Positions 41,006 through 48,916 of a stretch of DNA of 64,000 bases are shown piece by piece. The stretch lies in NCBI GenBank assembly GCA_017798125.1, contig CP059070.1, positions 1,426,001 through 1,490,000 of the forward strand, read 5' to 3'. Position 1 is the stretch's first letter. The number at the start of each line of letters is the position of its first letter. The notes beneath the pieces were generated by a model that was not told the DNA's origin, ran no database searches, and saw only the letters and a list, made by a program, of their open reading frames with translations. A program made the translations under genes and the position numbers. This DNA is from Cryomorphaceae bacterium. Its GTDB lineage: Bacteria; Bacteroidota; Bacteroidia; Flavobacteriales; ECT2AJA-044.

Positions 41006-42036
41006 TGGTATTGATTGAACGAGAGAAAATCCACTTTGCGGTTGTAGGCGCCGGGCATATCGGAAAACGGCATTGCACCATGATCATGCGTAATCCAGAG
41101 GCCGAATTGGTTGGTATTTCGGATGTGAAGGCTAAGGAAGAGCTTGGGTTAGATGATTTCGGTGACATCCCGTTCTTTCAATCCGTAGATGATTTGTTGA
41201 CTGCTGATTTGGATATTGACGTTGTTGTAATCTCGAGTCCAAACGGCCTACATGCGGAACAGGCAATGAAGGCCCTTGATGCTAAGAAGCACGTGGTCAT
41301 TGAAAAGCCCATGGCTCTTTCCAAGCAGGATGCGGAAAAAGTCATTTACAAGGCCTTGCACGTTTCGCGACACGTCTTCGGAGTAATGCAAAACCGCTAT
41401 TCTCCGCCAAGTGCTTGGATCAAAGAGATGATTGAAGAAGGCAGGCTAGGCGACATATACATGGTTCAAGTGAACTGCTACTGGAACCGTGACGAACGCT
41501 ATTATGGTCGGGATACCTGGCATGGTGACAAGAAGCTCGATGGTGGAACGCTCTTTACTCAATTCTCACACTTCATAGACATTATGTATTGGCTCTTTGG
41601 AGATATTGAAAACATCCAAGGCCAATTTGCTGACTTCAACCACGCCGACTTAACCGATTTTGAGGACAGCGGAATGGTCCAGTTCGAGTTTGTCAATGGT
41701 GGAATGGGCTGTATCAACTACAGCACGTCGGTTTGGAACCAAAACCTAGAGAGTTCCTTGACCGTGATTGGAGAAAAAGGAAGCGTGAAGATTGGTGGCC
41801 AATACATGAACGAGGTAGAGGTGTGTAATGTACAGGACTACGAGATGCCTGAATTACCACCGGCCAATCCTGCCAATGATTATGGAGCCTACAAGGGTTC
41901 AGCCGCAAACCATGTCTATATTACTGAGAATGTCGTCGACACTTTGAAAGGGAGAACCAGCATTACGACAAATGCCCTGGAAGGACTGAAGGTCGTCGAC
42001 ATTATCGAGCGTATTTACGCGTCGATGAAGCACTGA
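41005..42036 (+). CDS. Gfo/Idh/MocA-family sugar dehydrogenase (WbpB-like)
   Basis: 343 residues from ATG 41005. N-terminal NAD-binding fold FAVVGAGHIGKRH (about 10-22), ISSPNGLHAEQAMKAL, and the catalytic-lysine motif VVIEKPMALSKQDA (EKP). The C-terminal half has VNCYWNRDERYYGRDTWHG and GGTLFTQFSHFIDIMYWLFG, close to WbpB/WlbA, which oxidise C3 of UDP-N-acetylglucosaminuronate. Coupled to the WbpD-like gene by a one-base overlap, so 2,3-diaminated uronic acid synthesis is likely. The end overlaps the convergent ligase gene by 22 bases. Confidence 0.9.
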   Translation: MVLIEREKIHFAVVGAGHIGKRHCTMIMRNPEAELVGISDVKAKEELGLDDFGDIPFFQSVDDLLTADLDIDVVVISSPNGLHAEQAMKALDAKKHVVIEKPMALSKQDAEKVIYKALHVSRHVFGVMQNRYSPPSAWIKEMIEEGRLGDIYMVQVNCYWNRDERYYGRDTWHGDKKLDGGTLFTQFSHFIDIMYWLFGDIENIQGQFADFNHADLTDFEDSGMVQFEFVNGGMGCINYSTSVWNQNLESSLTVIGEKGSVKIGGQYMNEVEVCNVQDYEMPELPPANPANDYGAYKGSAANHVYITENVVDTLKGRTSITTNALEGLKVVDIIERIYASMKH

Positions 42037-43823
42037 AACCACTTCTCTAAGAATAGAAGTTTGTAGGTTTTTTTGGGGAAGAGCGCATCGTTCTTTTTCC
42101 GCAATCCCGCAATGGCCTGGGCATCCAAGAACCCTCTGCTCACCAATGATTCAATGAGCTCGGCAGCGGTATCCTGCAATTCGTGCTCGAGCCAATAGCC
42201 CATCGGAAAACTAAAGCCCAGCTTTTGCATACCCACAACCTCCGGACTTACCCAGGGCCGCGCCGCGTCCTTCAGGACCACTTTTCGGTCGTGACCGATG
42301 ACTTTATAGTCGGCAGGTATGCGCATGGCAAGGTCGACGAAATCGTTGTCCATGAAGGGGTGAAGCCCAAAAACGCCATGGTCTTTAAGAGATTGCCCCA
42401 TGCGGTACATCTGCTCGTGCGGCGTGTTGGCTGTCATTAAATATAGCATGACGTCTACATCATCGCAAGGCGCAGTTGCTTCGGGATAAAGTTCCCGAAT
42501 ATGGGCGAAGGTGTCAAAGCCGCTTCCCGGCCAAATCTTCCGTTTTTCCCGCTCCTTAATCACCACGAAGTTGTGGGTGTAGAAATCGATCATTTCGCGG
42601 GCTTCAAACATCTCTGAAAAGCTGTCCAGTTTCTTGATCTTCCCCTTTGGGATTAGTTTCCAGAGCGGTGCTCCCCACAGGTATTTACGCCACATTCGGA
42701 TGTACCGGAAGTATCCAAATCCGCCGTAGAGCTCGTCCGCGCCCATTCCAGTCAGTACATTCTGGAATCCCGCTTCACGTGCTGCCTGACCAGCGAAGTA
42801 GTAGGTGTTGAAGGTGCTCCCGGGCTGTTCAAAATTATCGATGACATCATCCCATTGTGACAGGATGTCCTCGGGCTTTCGATAGACCACTTGGTGCGGT
42901 ACTCCATGCATTTGCGCATTGATTGCCGCAATACCGCTTTCGTCCGCCGCTTTGAAACGTTCCCCTTCCAAAGTCAAGGTCACCGCGCGCAATTCCGGGG
43001 CATGCTTTTTCCCCAAAGCCGTGTAGAAGGTGCTATCGACTCCTCCGCTGAGTAAGGAGCCCGCGTTTACGGTTCCTTCTATTTGGCGCCTTACGGCGCG
43101 ATTCAAGGCGTCCTCAATGGCTTCGGCATATTCCTTTCGACTTGGGTCTCGATCCTTTTCACAATAAGGAAGGCGATGAAACGCTCGAGTGCTTAACTGC
43201 CCATCTTTCCATTCGATATGATGCCCTTTAGGCAGAGCGTAGATATCGGCAAAGGCTGTGTAGGGCTGTGGTGTGCATGGAAAGCTCAACCCGTGCCACA
43301 AGGATGCGTAATGAGGTTTCGCTTCAACCAATCCCGACGCGAGAATGCTTCGAATGTTTGTTCCGAAGATTAGGAAATCCCCCTGATGCGTATAGAAAAG
43401 CGTCTCTTGTCCAAAACGATCATGTGAGAGTACCCATTGATTGGGCTGAACACGAAGAACACTGGAAAACTTGCCGTTAAATTCATCAGCAAAATTCCAA
43501 CTCTTTTGGGCCCAAAGGCTCATGAAGTATTGGACCTCGGAATCTCCCCGGACAAAGCCGTCGTCAAATATTCGGCCGTAGAAAAGCCCTTCAACGCCTG
43601 AAACGTGGGATTGCCAACCCCGGCTATTCAAAGGTTGTGCGGCAAAATGCTGGAAATGGCGAAAGGCGATGAGCCCGGTTATAGTGCCCCTAGCGTCTTT
43701 GATCTCCACGATGCCGTCTTCAGTATTGTCAGAACGACTAAGGGCTCGGGACATCTTCTCGAGTTTTCCTTTCCAAGAAGGATCGAGTGCACGCGTTGAT
43801 AAAATGCCACAAATTCCGGCCAT
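42015..43823 (-). CDS. Asparagine-synthase-like ATP-dependent amide ligase without glutaminase cysteine
   Basis: 602 residues. The C-terminal synthetase half is intact: PP-loop GSLLSGGVDSTFYTAL (near 255), TGMGADELYGGFGYFR (near 364), and HGVFGLHPFMDND. The N-terminal half keeps the class II amidotransferase shape (HDRFGQETLFYTHQGDFLIF) but begins MAGICGIL: the obligatory Cys2 nucleophile is Ala, and the NGEIYN block is replaced by YGRIFDDG. It cannot release ammonia from glutamine in the usual way, and should use free ammonia or another amine, as beta-lactam synthetase and lasso-peptide cyclases do. Third gene of an operon with the decarboxylase (18-base gap) and PLP enzyme. Confidence 0.9.
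   Translation of the reverse strand: MAGICGILSTRALDPSWKGKLEKMSRALSRSDNTEDGIVEIKDARGTITGLIAFRHFQHFAAQPLNSRGWQSHVSGVEGLFYGRIFDDGFVRGDSEVQYFMSLWAQKSWNFADEFNGKFSSVLRVQPNQWVLSHDRFGQETLFYTHQGDFLIFGTNIRSILASGLVEAKPHYASLWHGLSFPCTPQPYTAFADIYALPKGHHIEWKDGQLSTRAFHRLPYCEKDRDPSRKEYAEAIEDALNRAVRRQIEGTVNAGSLLSGGVDSTFYTALGKKHAPELRAVTLTLEGERFKAADESGIAAINAQMHGVPHQVVYRKPEDILSQWDDVIDNFEQPGSTFNTYYFAGQAAREAGFQNVLTGMGADELYGGFGYFRYIRMWRKYLWGAPLWKLIPKGKIKKLDSFSEMFEAREMIDFYTHNFVVIKEREKRKIWPGSGFDTFAHIRELYPEATAPCDDVDVMLYLMTANTPHEQMYRMGQSLKDHGVFGLHPFMDNDFVDLAMRIPADYKVIGHDRKVVLKDAARPWVSPEVVGMQKLGFSFPMGYWLEHELQDTAAELIESLVSRGFLDAQAIAGLRKKNDALFPKKTYKLLFLEKWFQCFIDA
43086..43103 (+). repeat. GATG-hairpin family copy
   Basis: GCGCC TTAC GGCGC GATT, perfect stem with four-base loop; antisense to the amide ligase gene (codes NRAVRRQ on the minus strand). 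Confidence 0.7.
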
Positions 43824-43841
43824 GAAGTCAAAAGTCGGCTT

Positions 43842-45083
43842 TTAATCCCAGAATCGGGCCGCGTCCATAATGTCTTGTCGTTGCTTGCCAACAGTGACTC
43901 TTCCACCGCGGGTAACTAGGAACAGCTTTGGAAAGGGGCGCGAACAGTGATGACTCCATAAGCTGTAGCTGTTGGCTCCTGTATCTGCTATGACTACCCA
44001 ATCACCCTTCTCTGCTTGCGGTAACTCAATTTCCTTGCCGTAGAAATCGCCGCCGAAACATAGTGGACCACCCAAGTCCGTAGTTATTCTAGGGCCTTTT
44101 TTTAGGCTCCCTCGGTCGTTTAAAATGAAGAACTGATGGGGCCATTTTTCGCGATTATACGATTCGCGCACAAATGTATCGGCCCCTAAATGGGTGATGA
44201 GCACTTGGTGATCCTCAAATCTTTTGACTCCTTGAACGCGCGCAAGGGAGAAACCGGCATGGGCATGGTAGTACCTTCCAAATTCGGTGATGACTTCGAA
44301 GGTGCCTTCCCAAAGTTCAGGACACCTTTCGCGGAGCATGGACCCGTATTTTTCGATTTCATGGGAGTTCTCTGTCCCGTAATCTACGGGAAAGCCTCCG
44401 CCGATATCGATCCACTCAAGTCTGCGACCGGTGTGACTTTGAATTTCATTCATAAGGTCTAAAACCACTCGAATTCCCTCGACCATTTTGTCGTAGTCTG
44501 AAGACTGTGAACTAGTGTGGACGTGTAATCCGGAAAGGATAGGGTTTTGCTGAAAAGCACCTAATATCGCCTCACGTTGTTCAATCGAAGCGCCAAATTT
44601 TGAATACTGTCCACCCACGCTCATACTGGCATCTGCCGAACTGCCAACCAGCGGATTTATTCGCAGACCAATCCGTGCGCGGATGCTCTTTGGAAGATCT
44701 TTGAGCTCATCCAAGTCATCGAGGTTAATGGTGACTCGGGGATTGTCGGCCACTTCTGCTAATTCTTCGGGCGTTTTAGCCGGGGAGTCGTATACAATGT
44801 GACCAAAGCCAGGGATACGACGGGCTTGATGATATTCCCCTAAACTGGCAGCTTCTGCTTGTAATCCCGCAGCGTAGCACGATCGAAGAACCGCTGTTAC
44901 TGGGTTTGATTTAACGGCAACAGCATGCCTGGTTTTCGGCGGGAATGCCTGCTGGACACGCTGAACGCGATCCTGAAGAATTCGTGTATCGTAAAAGAAA
45001 AGGGCAGTGTCTTCCGAATCTACCCGGTCACGGAGCACTCGTTGAAACAGCTGCTCGTAGTCCGATGCAGCGTGCCGTTTCAA
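43842..45083 (-). CDS. PLP-dependent decarboxylase of the Orn/DAP/Arg (fold III) family
   Basis: 413 residues. N-terminal TIM barrel with the PLP lysine in HAVAVKSNPV (near 57), GLHVHTSSQS, and the phosphate-binding WIDIGGGFPVDYG; C-terminal beta domain with LGGPLCFGGDFYGKEIEL, which carries the Cys-Asp region of the active-site partner, and VIADTGANSYSLWSHH with the PLP-contact Tyr. Substrate is probably a basic or dicarboxylic amino acid, but the specificity helix is not one I can read. It starts with TTG at 45083, overlapping the stop of the upstream PLP enzyme as TTGA; no other start lies within 150 bases. Downstream is the amide ligase. Confidence 0.88.
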   Translation of the reverse strand: MKRHAASDYEQLFQRVLRDRVDSEDTALFFYDTRILQDRVQRVQQAFPPKTRHAVAVKSNPVTAVLRSCYAAGLQAEAASLGEYHQARRIPGFGHIVYDSPAKTPEELAEVADNPRVTINLDDLDELKDLPKSIRARIGLRINPLVGSSADASMSVGGQYSKFGASIEQREAILGAFQQNPILSGLHVHTSSQSSDYDKMVEGIRVVLDLMNEIQSHTGRRLEWIDIGGGFPVDYGTENSHEIEKYGSMLRERCPELWEGTFEVITEFGRYYHAHAGFSLARVQGVKRFEDHQVLITHLGADTFVRESYNREKWPHQFFILNDRGSLKKGPRITTDLGGPLCFGGDFYGKEIELPQAEKGDWVVIADTGANSYSLWSHHCSRPFPKLFLVTRGGRVTVGKQRQDIMDAARFWD

Positions 45084-46492
45084 TAGCGACCCTCCTTAAT
45101 GAAATGCTCGATGGTTTGAACCAAGGCGGTATCCTCGCTCAAGTCCATTTCGCTATCCAAGAGTTGGCGCACATTGTGTGACCCAATGGCAAAACGGATA
45201 AAGCTGTTGTCTCCGTAGGCGACAGGTTGTCCAATAATGAGCTTTCTGTATTGAGGCAAAAGGGGTGACTGCTCCGTCACAATGGCTTTGTGCAAGATTT
45301 GCAATTGCTCATGCGAAAGGTAGTTGCCGTCCACTTTTACACGGAAGCTGATGATAGAGCTATTGGTCTTCTCTTGATCACGCATGAGATCAAAATAAGG
45401 AGAAGCATTCAGAAGCTCCGTGATGTGTTGATTCCAGCGGCTAATGGTCAAGTTTGCCGCACTTTCCTTGTATTCGCTCAACAAGTTCATCTCGACGATG
45501 GCGCATTCCCATCGGAGCAGAAGGCCGTAGTTCTTGTAGTCGGCAAATTGATCACGTAGCGCTTTAAGCTCTGTAGGGAAGTCGTACTTGGTATAGACTT
45601 TTTCAAAGCCCCATGTTTTTGGCTCTGCTCGGTCAAGTTTTTCATTGATCGTATCGGATACGAGCAAAGCTCCGCAGAAAGGAGGGGACTGATAGAACTT
45701 TGAACCCGTGATCATCACGATACAGTTCAATTTCAGGAGCTTTTGAAGAAGTTCGCGGCTGGTTCTCAGTTGGCAAAGATCCACTACCCACAGAACGTCC
45801 TCCGAGCATTCTTCAATAATGCTGATGTTGTCTTCGATACCGGATTTTGAACCAATCACCAGATTGCCGATGATGGTATATTCATCCTTATACTGACGAA
45901 TCGTGTCTTTAATGGCCTCGTGGTGATCCAAGATAACCCCGTGCTCATCACGTGCATTAAAGCTCTTGTATTCAACCGTAAGGTCCGGATTGACCGGAGC
46001 GCCTTTCGTAACAGAGGGCAGCAATTGATTCTTTTCAGAAAAGAACAGACCTTGGTTGGCCATGGCGGATCCAGAGCCAAGTTCTTCTGGACAGGTGACC
46101 AAGCTCATGATGGGCTTGTCTGGACTGATCAGTTTGCTGAAAAGTAGGGGGTAGTAGCACAAATCACTTCCAGAAGGAGCAAAGAAAATGTGGTAGTTCA
46201 AATCCACATTATTCAAAAGGCGCTTCAGGTTTTTGACCTGCTCGGTCCGAACTTCTTCGAAACTGATCTTTCCTTTTTGGAATCCGTCAAACAAATAGCT
46301 GACGCGTTCATGCGCCTCGTCTGTGAATACAGAGCAGGTGCAGGTTCCGCGATTAAATACGTCTTGGTTGTCGCTTGGGTTGATGTGGTACTTGTTCAAC
46401 CCGTTGTGAATCAGTTCGATTCGCTCGTCTCCTCCGCTCGTAATGGTCTTTTCAAGACTCTCGAGCCCCGTGTCGATCTGTGTGCTTTGCAT
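45080..46492 (-). CDS. Unusual fold-type I PLP-dependent enzyme, function unknown
   Basis: 470 residues from ATG 46492. The C-terminal part of the large domain has the signs of a PLP aminotransferase fold: FFAPSGSDLCYYPLLF in place of the phosphate-binding Gly/Ser loop, WVVDLCQLRTS with Asp238 for the pyridine nitrogen, and MITGSKFYQSPPF with candidate Schiff-base Lys265. The N-terminus (GTCTCSVFTDEAHERVSYLF) has close cysteines. It is not a recognisable class I/II, III or V aminotransferase. First gene of the operon, overlapping the decarboxylase by four bases, with a -7 element upstream. Aminotransfer, decarboxylation or C-S/C-N chemistry are all possible. Confidence 0.72.
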   Translation of the reverse strand: MQSTQIDTGLESLEKTITSGGDERIELIHNGLNKYHINPSDNQDVFNRGTCTCSVFTDEAHERVSYLFDGFQKGKISFEEVRTEQVKNLKRLLNNVDLNYHIFFAPSGSDLCYYPLLFSKLISPDKPIMSLVTCPEELGSGSAMANQGLFFSEKNQLLPSVTKGAPVNPDLTVEYKSFNARDEHGVILDHHEAIKDTIRQYKDEYTIIGNLVIGSKSGIEDNISIIEECSEDVLWVVDLCQLRTSRELLQKLLKLNCIVMITGSKFYQSPPFCGALLVSDTINEKLDRAEPKTWGFEKVYTKYDFPTELKALRDQFADYKNYGLLLRWECAIVEMNLLSEYKESAANLTISRWNQHITELLNASPYFDLMRDQEKTNSSIISFRVKVDGNYLSHEQLQILHKAIVTEQSPLLPQYRKLIIGQPVAYGDNSFIRFAIGSHNVRQLLDSEMDLSEDTALVQTIEHFIKEGRY

Positions 46493-46510
46493 GGCTGGCC
46501 TTTGCAGGGA

Positions 46511-46518
46511 CAAAAGTA
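46511..46518 (-). promoter_or_regulatory. Probable -7 element of the PLP-decarboxylase-ligase operon
   Basis: Minus-strand TACTTTTG, an exact TAnnTTTG match, 18 bases before the ATG at 46492. No TTG at the usual -33 distance. Confidence 0.4.
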
Positions 46519-46593
46519 GTTCATTCTGACTTAAGAAGCTAATAGACTACCTTAGTCCACTCGAGCGTTTCCCATAAATTAGTACGCTGTACC

Positions 46594-47502
46594 ATGCCGA
46601 AACCGATATTTTTAGAAAACTGGTGGATTAAAGCCCTGTTGGCAGAGGCTTTGTGCGAAGTCCGTTGGGAAAAAGGAGGGGTTCAGGCCTACTGGCCGAT
46701 GGAATCGAGGTCCAAGGTCGGATTGAAGATTCTGAACACTCCTGATCTAGCTCCTTATTTAGGGCCTTGGTTTGATTTTCCAAAAGATGTTGGAACGGCC
46801 AAGCGCGAGACTTATTTAAAGGAAGGCGTTGAAGCCTTGATGGCACAACTGCCCGATCACGATGTGCTTTTAGCACGATTACACCCGGAATTCGAGTACT
46901 TCTTGCCGTTTGTTTGGCAAGGCTGTCAACTAAGTCCTCGAGTGACGTATCGATTGCCTGCCGAATTGGATTTGGACGGAGTGACCCAGGGATTTCGATC
47001 CAATGTAAAGAGGAATCTAAAAAAGGCCGAATCCGCGATTCAATTACGGCCAGGGTCTACGGTAGATGCCCTATGGGACTTAAGCCTCAAGACTTTTGAC
47101 CGGCAAGGAGAAAAACCACATTTTGACCGCGATGATCTGCATCGAATCCATAAAGTCTGTTTAGAACACCATTCAGTCAATCTGATCGAGGCGGTGGATG
47201 ATCAAGGACGTGTGCACAGCGCTGCGATGTTCCTAAAGGATGCGCAGCGAGTATACTATTATAAGGGGGGCTCAGATCCAGAATTACGCGAAAGCGAGGC
47301 CTTTAGTGCCGTGCTTTACGAGGGAATACGTTGGTCGAGGGAGCTGGGCCTGGAGTTTGATTTCGAAGGGAGTATGATTGAACCGGTGGAGCGATTCTTC
47401 CGATCTTGGGGTGCTCAGCGAACCGTATATTATGAATTACGTCGCTTCCGAAACAGTAAGGTCAAAGGCCTGTACTTTTTGAAGAATCCTGATCGATTCT
47501 AG
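46594..47502 (+). CDS. FemAB/GNAT-like acyltransferase
   Basis: 302 residues, ATG 46594. GFRSNVKRNLKKAE (about 131-144) and the C-terminal AAMFLKDAQRVYYYKGGSDP, LEFDFEGSMIEPVERFFRSW are the hallmarks of the double-GNAT (FemAB/BioF2-like) fold, which transfers aminoacyl or acyl groups to sugars or peptides. In this phylum such genes are frequent in surface-polysaccharide loci. It is divergent from the PLP operon with 101 bases between the start codons, and its stop is two bases from the convergent DUF2147 stop. Acceptor unknown. Confidence 0.85.
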   Translation: MPKPIFLENWWIKALLAEALCEVRWEKGGVQAYWPMESRSKVGLKILNTPDLAPYLGPWFDFPKDVGTAKRETYLKEGVEALMAQLPDHDVLLARLHPEFEYFLPFVWQGCQLSPRVTYRLPAELDLDGVTQGFRSNVKRNLKKAESAIQLRPGSTVDALWDLSLKTFDRQGEKPHFDRDDLHRIHKVCLEHHSVNLIEAVDDQGRVHSAAMFLKDAQRVYYYKGGSDPELRESEAFSAVLYEGIRWSRELGLEFDFEGSMIEPVERFFRSWGAQRTVYYELRRFRNSKVKGLYFLKNPDRF

Positions 47503-47504
47503 GG

Positions 47505-47942
47505 CTACTTGGCTCGGACCCAAGTGGTGGTGCGACCGAGTAAGGAGAAACCCATATAACCGCGCAGCTTGATGGTGTTCTTGTCCGGCATGGTGGCCAT
47601 GGCGCTGTAGGTGTTTCCGGATTCTGGGTCGTAAATGTCGCCATCGTCCCATTCCCCGTTTTTCCATTTCAGCCCGGTCATAAGAATCATCCCTTGAATG
47701 GGTTGGTTACGAAGCTCTTTATTGGGGTTCTTGTCATCGATCAAAGGGGTCTTTCCGTCTTCTTCGAAGGGGTCGCTGAGCCAAATGATCTGACCGATGT
47801 AGGCGCCATCTTTTTTTGTGATTTCGACTTTGGAATCGTTATCTGCAGTAAACCAGGTGCCGAGAATGTCGTCTGCTTGCTGGGCAAAAGAAGGCATCGC
47901 GCCGGAGGCGCAAAGCAGCAGGACAAGGAGTCTTTTTTTCAT
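47505..47942 (-). CDS. DUF2147 family exported protein
   Basis: 145 residues with a signal peptide cut after SFAQ. ILGTWFTADNDSKVEITKKD, YIGQIIWLSDPF, GMILMTGLKWKNGEWDDGDI and YDPESGNTYSAM match DUF2147, a small periplasmic or surface beta-barrel of lipocalin-like look, function unknown. The stop overlaps nothing, but the start shares ATGA with the yihY-like gene upstream. Its signal-peptide codons LCASGAM contain a GATG hairpin at the same place as in FGE. Confidence 0.9.
   Translation of the reverse strand: MKKRLLVLLLCASGAMPSFAQQADDILGTWFTADNDSKVEITKKDGAYIGQIIWLSDPFEEDGKTPLIDDKNPNKELRNQPIQGMILMTGLKWKNGEWDDGDIYDPESGNTYSAMATMPDKNTIKLRGYMGFSLLGRTTTWVRAK
47895..47911 (-). repeat. GATG-hairpin family copy
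   Basis: Minus-strand GCGCC TCC GGCGC GATG, perfect stem; sense in the DUF2147 signal-peptide codons. Preceded by TTT, as at 17365 and 53639. Confidence 0.75.
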
Positions 47943-48916
47943 GATTCGTCTTTGTTTTGGCGGGAGAGCCGTACATGTTGTAACTCGATTTCGTGACTCG
48001 ATGTTTTACGGGCATGGACAATGCTCGCATTGAGTTCAAAGCCGAGGAGTAAGACGATGGAGTTGAGGTAGATCCAAAGTAGGATGATGATGAGCGTTCC
48101 GATGGAGCCGTAGATTTGATTGTAGCTGGCAAAGCCGTTGACATAGGCGGCGAATCCGAAAGAGGTGAGCCAGAGCAGCAGGGTCGTTAGAATGGCTCCA
48201 GGGGAGAAGAATCGCTGTTCTTTGCGGTTCGCTGGACCGTAATAGTACAGCAACGTCACGCTGAAGAAGATGAGGGCGATGACCACGATGAATTGTGCGA
48301 AGCCCAATAGCTGGCTTTCAAAACGTGATACGATTTCGAGGACCTCGAGGCGATTGATGATGGTTTCGCTGAAGATTACGAGGGTGACGGACGTAATGAA
48401 CAGTACGGAAAGGACTACGGTCAAAGCAATTGACGCTCGTAGTTGGCTGAAGAAGGTGCGGATTTCGATGCTGTGAAAGGTGGCGTTGAAGGAGGTTAGA
48501 ATGGCATTCACTCCATTGTTGGCGAAGAATAGGGCCAAGACGAAACCAAGTGAAAGAAGGCCTCCTCTTCGGATTTGAATAATGTCTGTAAGGGTCTTGT
48601 CGATGGCCACCCAAGTGTTTGGAGGGACGACCTGCTCGAGCAGCTCAATGAGCTCCATCTGAAAGTTGTCGATAGGGATGTAGGCAATGATGGTCAGCAA
48701 GAAGATCGTAAAGGGGAAAATGGCCAGAAAGAAGCTGAAGCTAATGCTGGCTGCACGGGTGGTCAGGTATCCTTCGATGAGTCCGGTTGCGAAGAATTTT
48801 AGAACCTGATAGAGGTCAACTCCGCCAAACCCGGGGACATATATACGCTGCAACAATCGGCGCAAGGCCATCATGGGAGAGGAATACCAGAATTGACGAA
48901 GTAGACGATCGATCAT
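47939..48916 (-). CDS. YihY/BrkB-family inner membrane protein
   Basis: 325 residues from ATG 48916 (MIDRLLRQFWYSSPMMALRR); a longer frame overlaps nadC and lacks sense. Six to seven helices with the family blocks TTRAASISFSFFLAIFPFTIF, AIDKTLTDI, LFFANNGVNAILTSFN and NQIYGSIGTLIIILLWIYLN. Once called RNase BN by mistake; the actual role is unknown, possibly transport. Start and nadC stop overlap in ATGA, giving an operon nadC-yihY-DUF2147. Confidence 0.92.
   Translation of the reverse strand: MIDRLLRQFWYSSPMMALRRLLQRIYVPGFGGVDLYQVLKFFATGLIEGYLTTRAASISFSFFLAIFPFTIFLLTIIAYIPIDNFQMELIELLEQVVPPNTWVAIDKTLTDIIQIRRGGLLSLGFVLALFFANNGVNAILTSFNATFHSIEIRTFFSQLRASIALTVVLSVLFITSVTLVIFSETIINRLEVLEIVSRFESQLLGFAQFIVVIALIFFSVTLLYYYGPANRKEQRFFSPGAILTTLLLWLTSFGFAAYVNGFASYNQIYGSIGTLIIILLWIYLNSIVLLLGFELNASIVHARKTSSHEIELQHVRLSRQNKDES

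Noticed and set aside
44376-44390. CCCGTA-ATC-TACGGG inverted repeat in the decarboxylase gene
   Set aside because: The arms include the usual loop bases and the GATG flank is absent, so it does not fit the hairpin family; a single short palindrome is expected by chance.
45209-45225. TGTCTCC-GTA-GGCGACA imperfect hairpin in the PLP gene
   Set aside because: The loop fits, but one arm pair is mismatched and neither GATG nor CATC flanks it.
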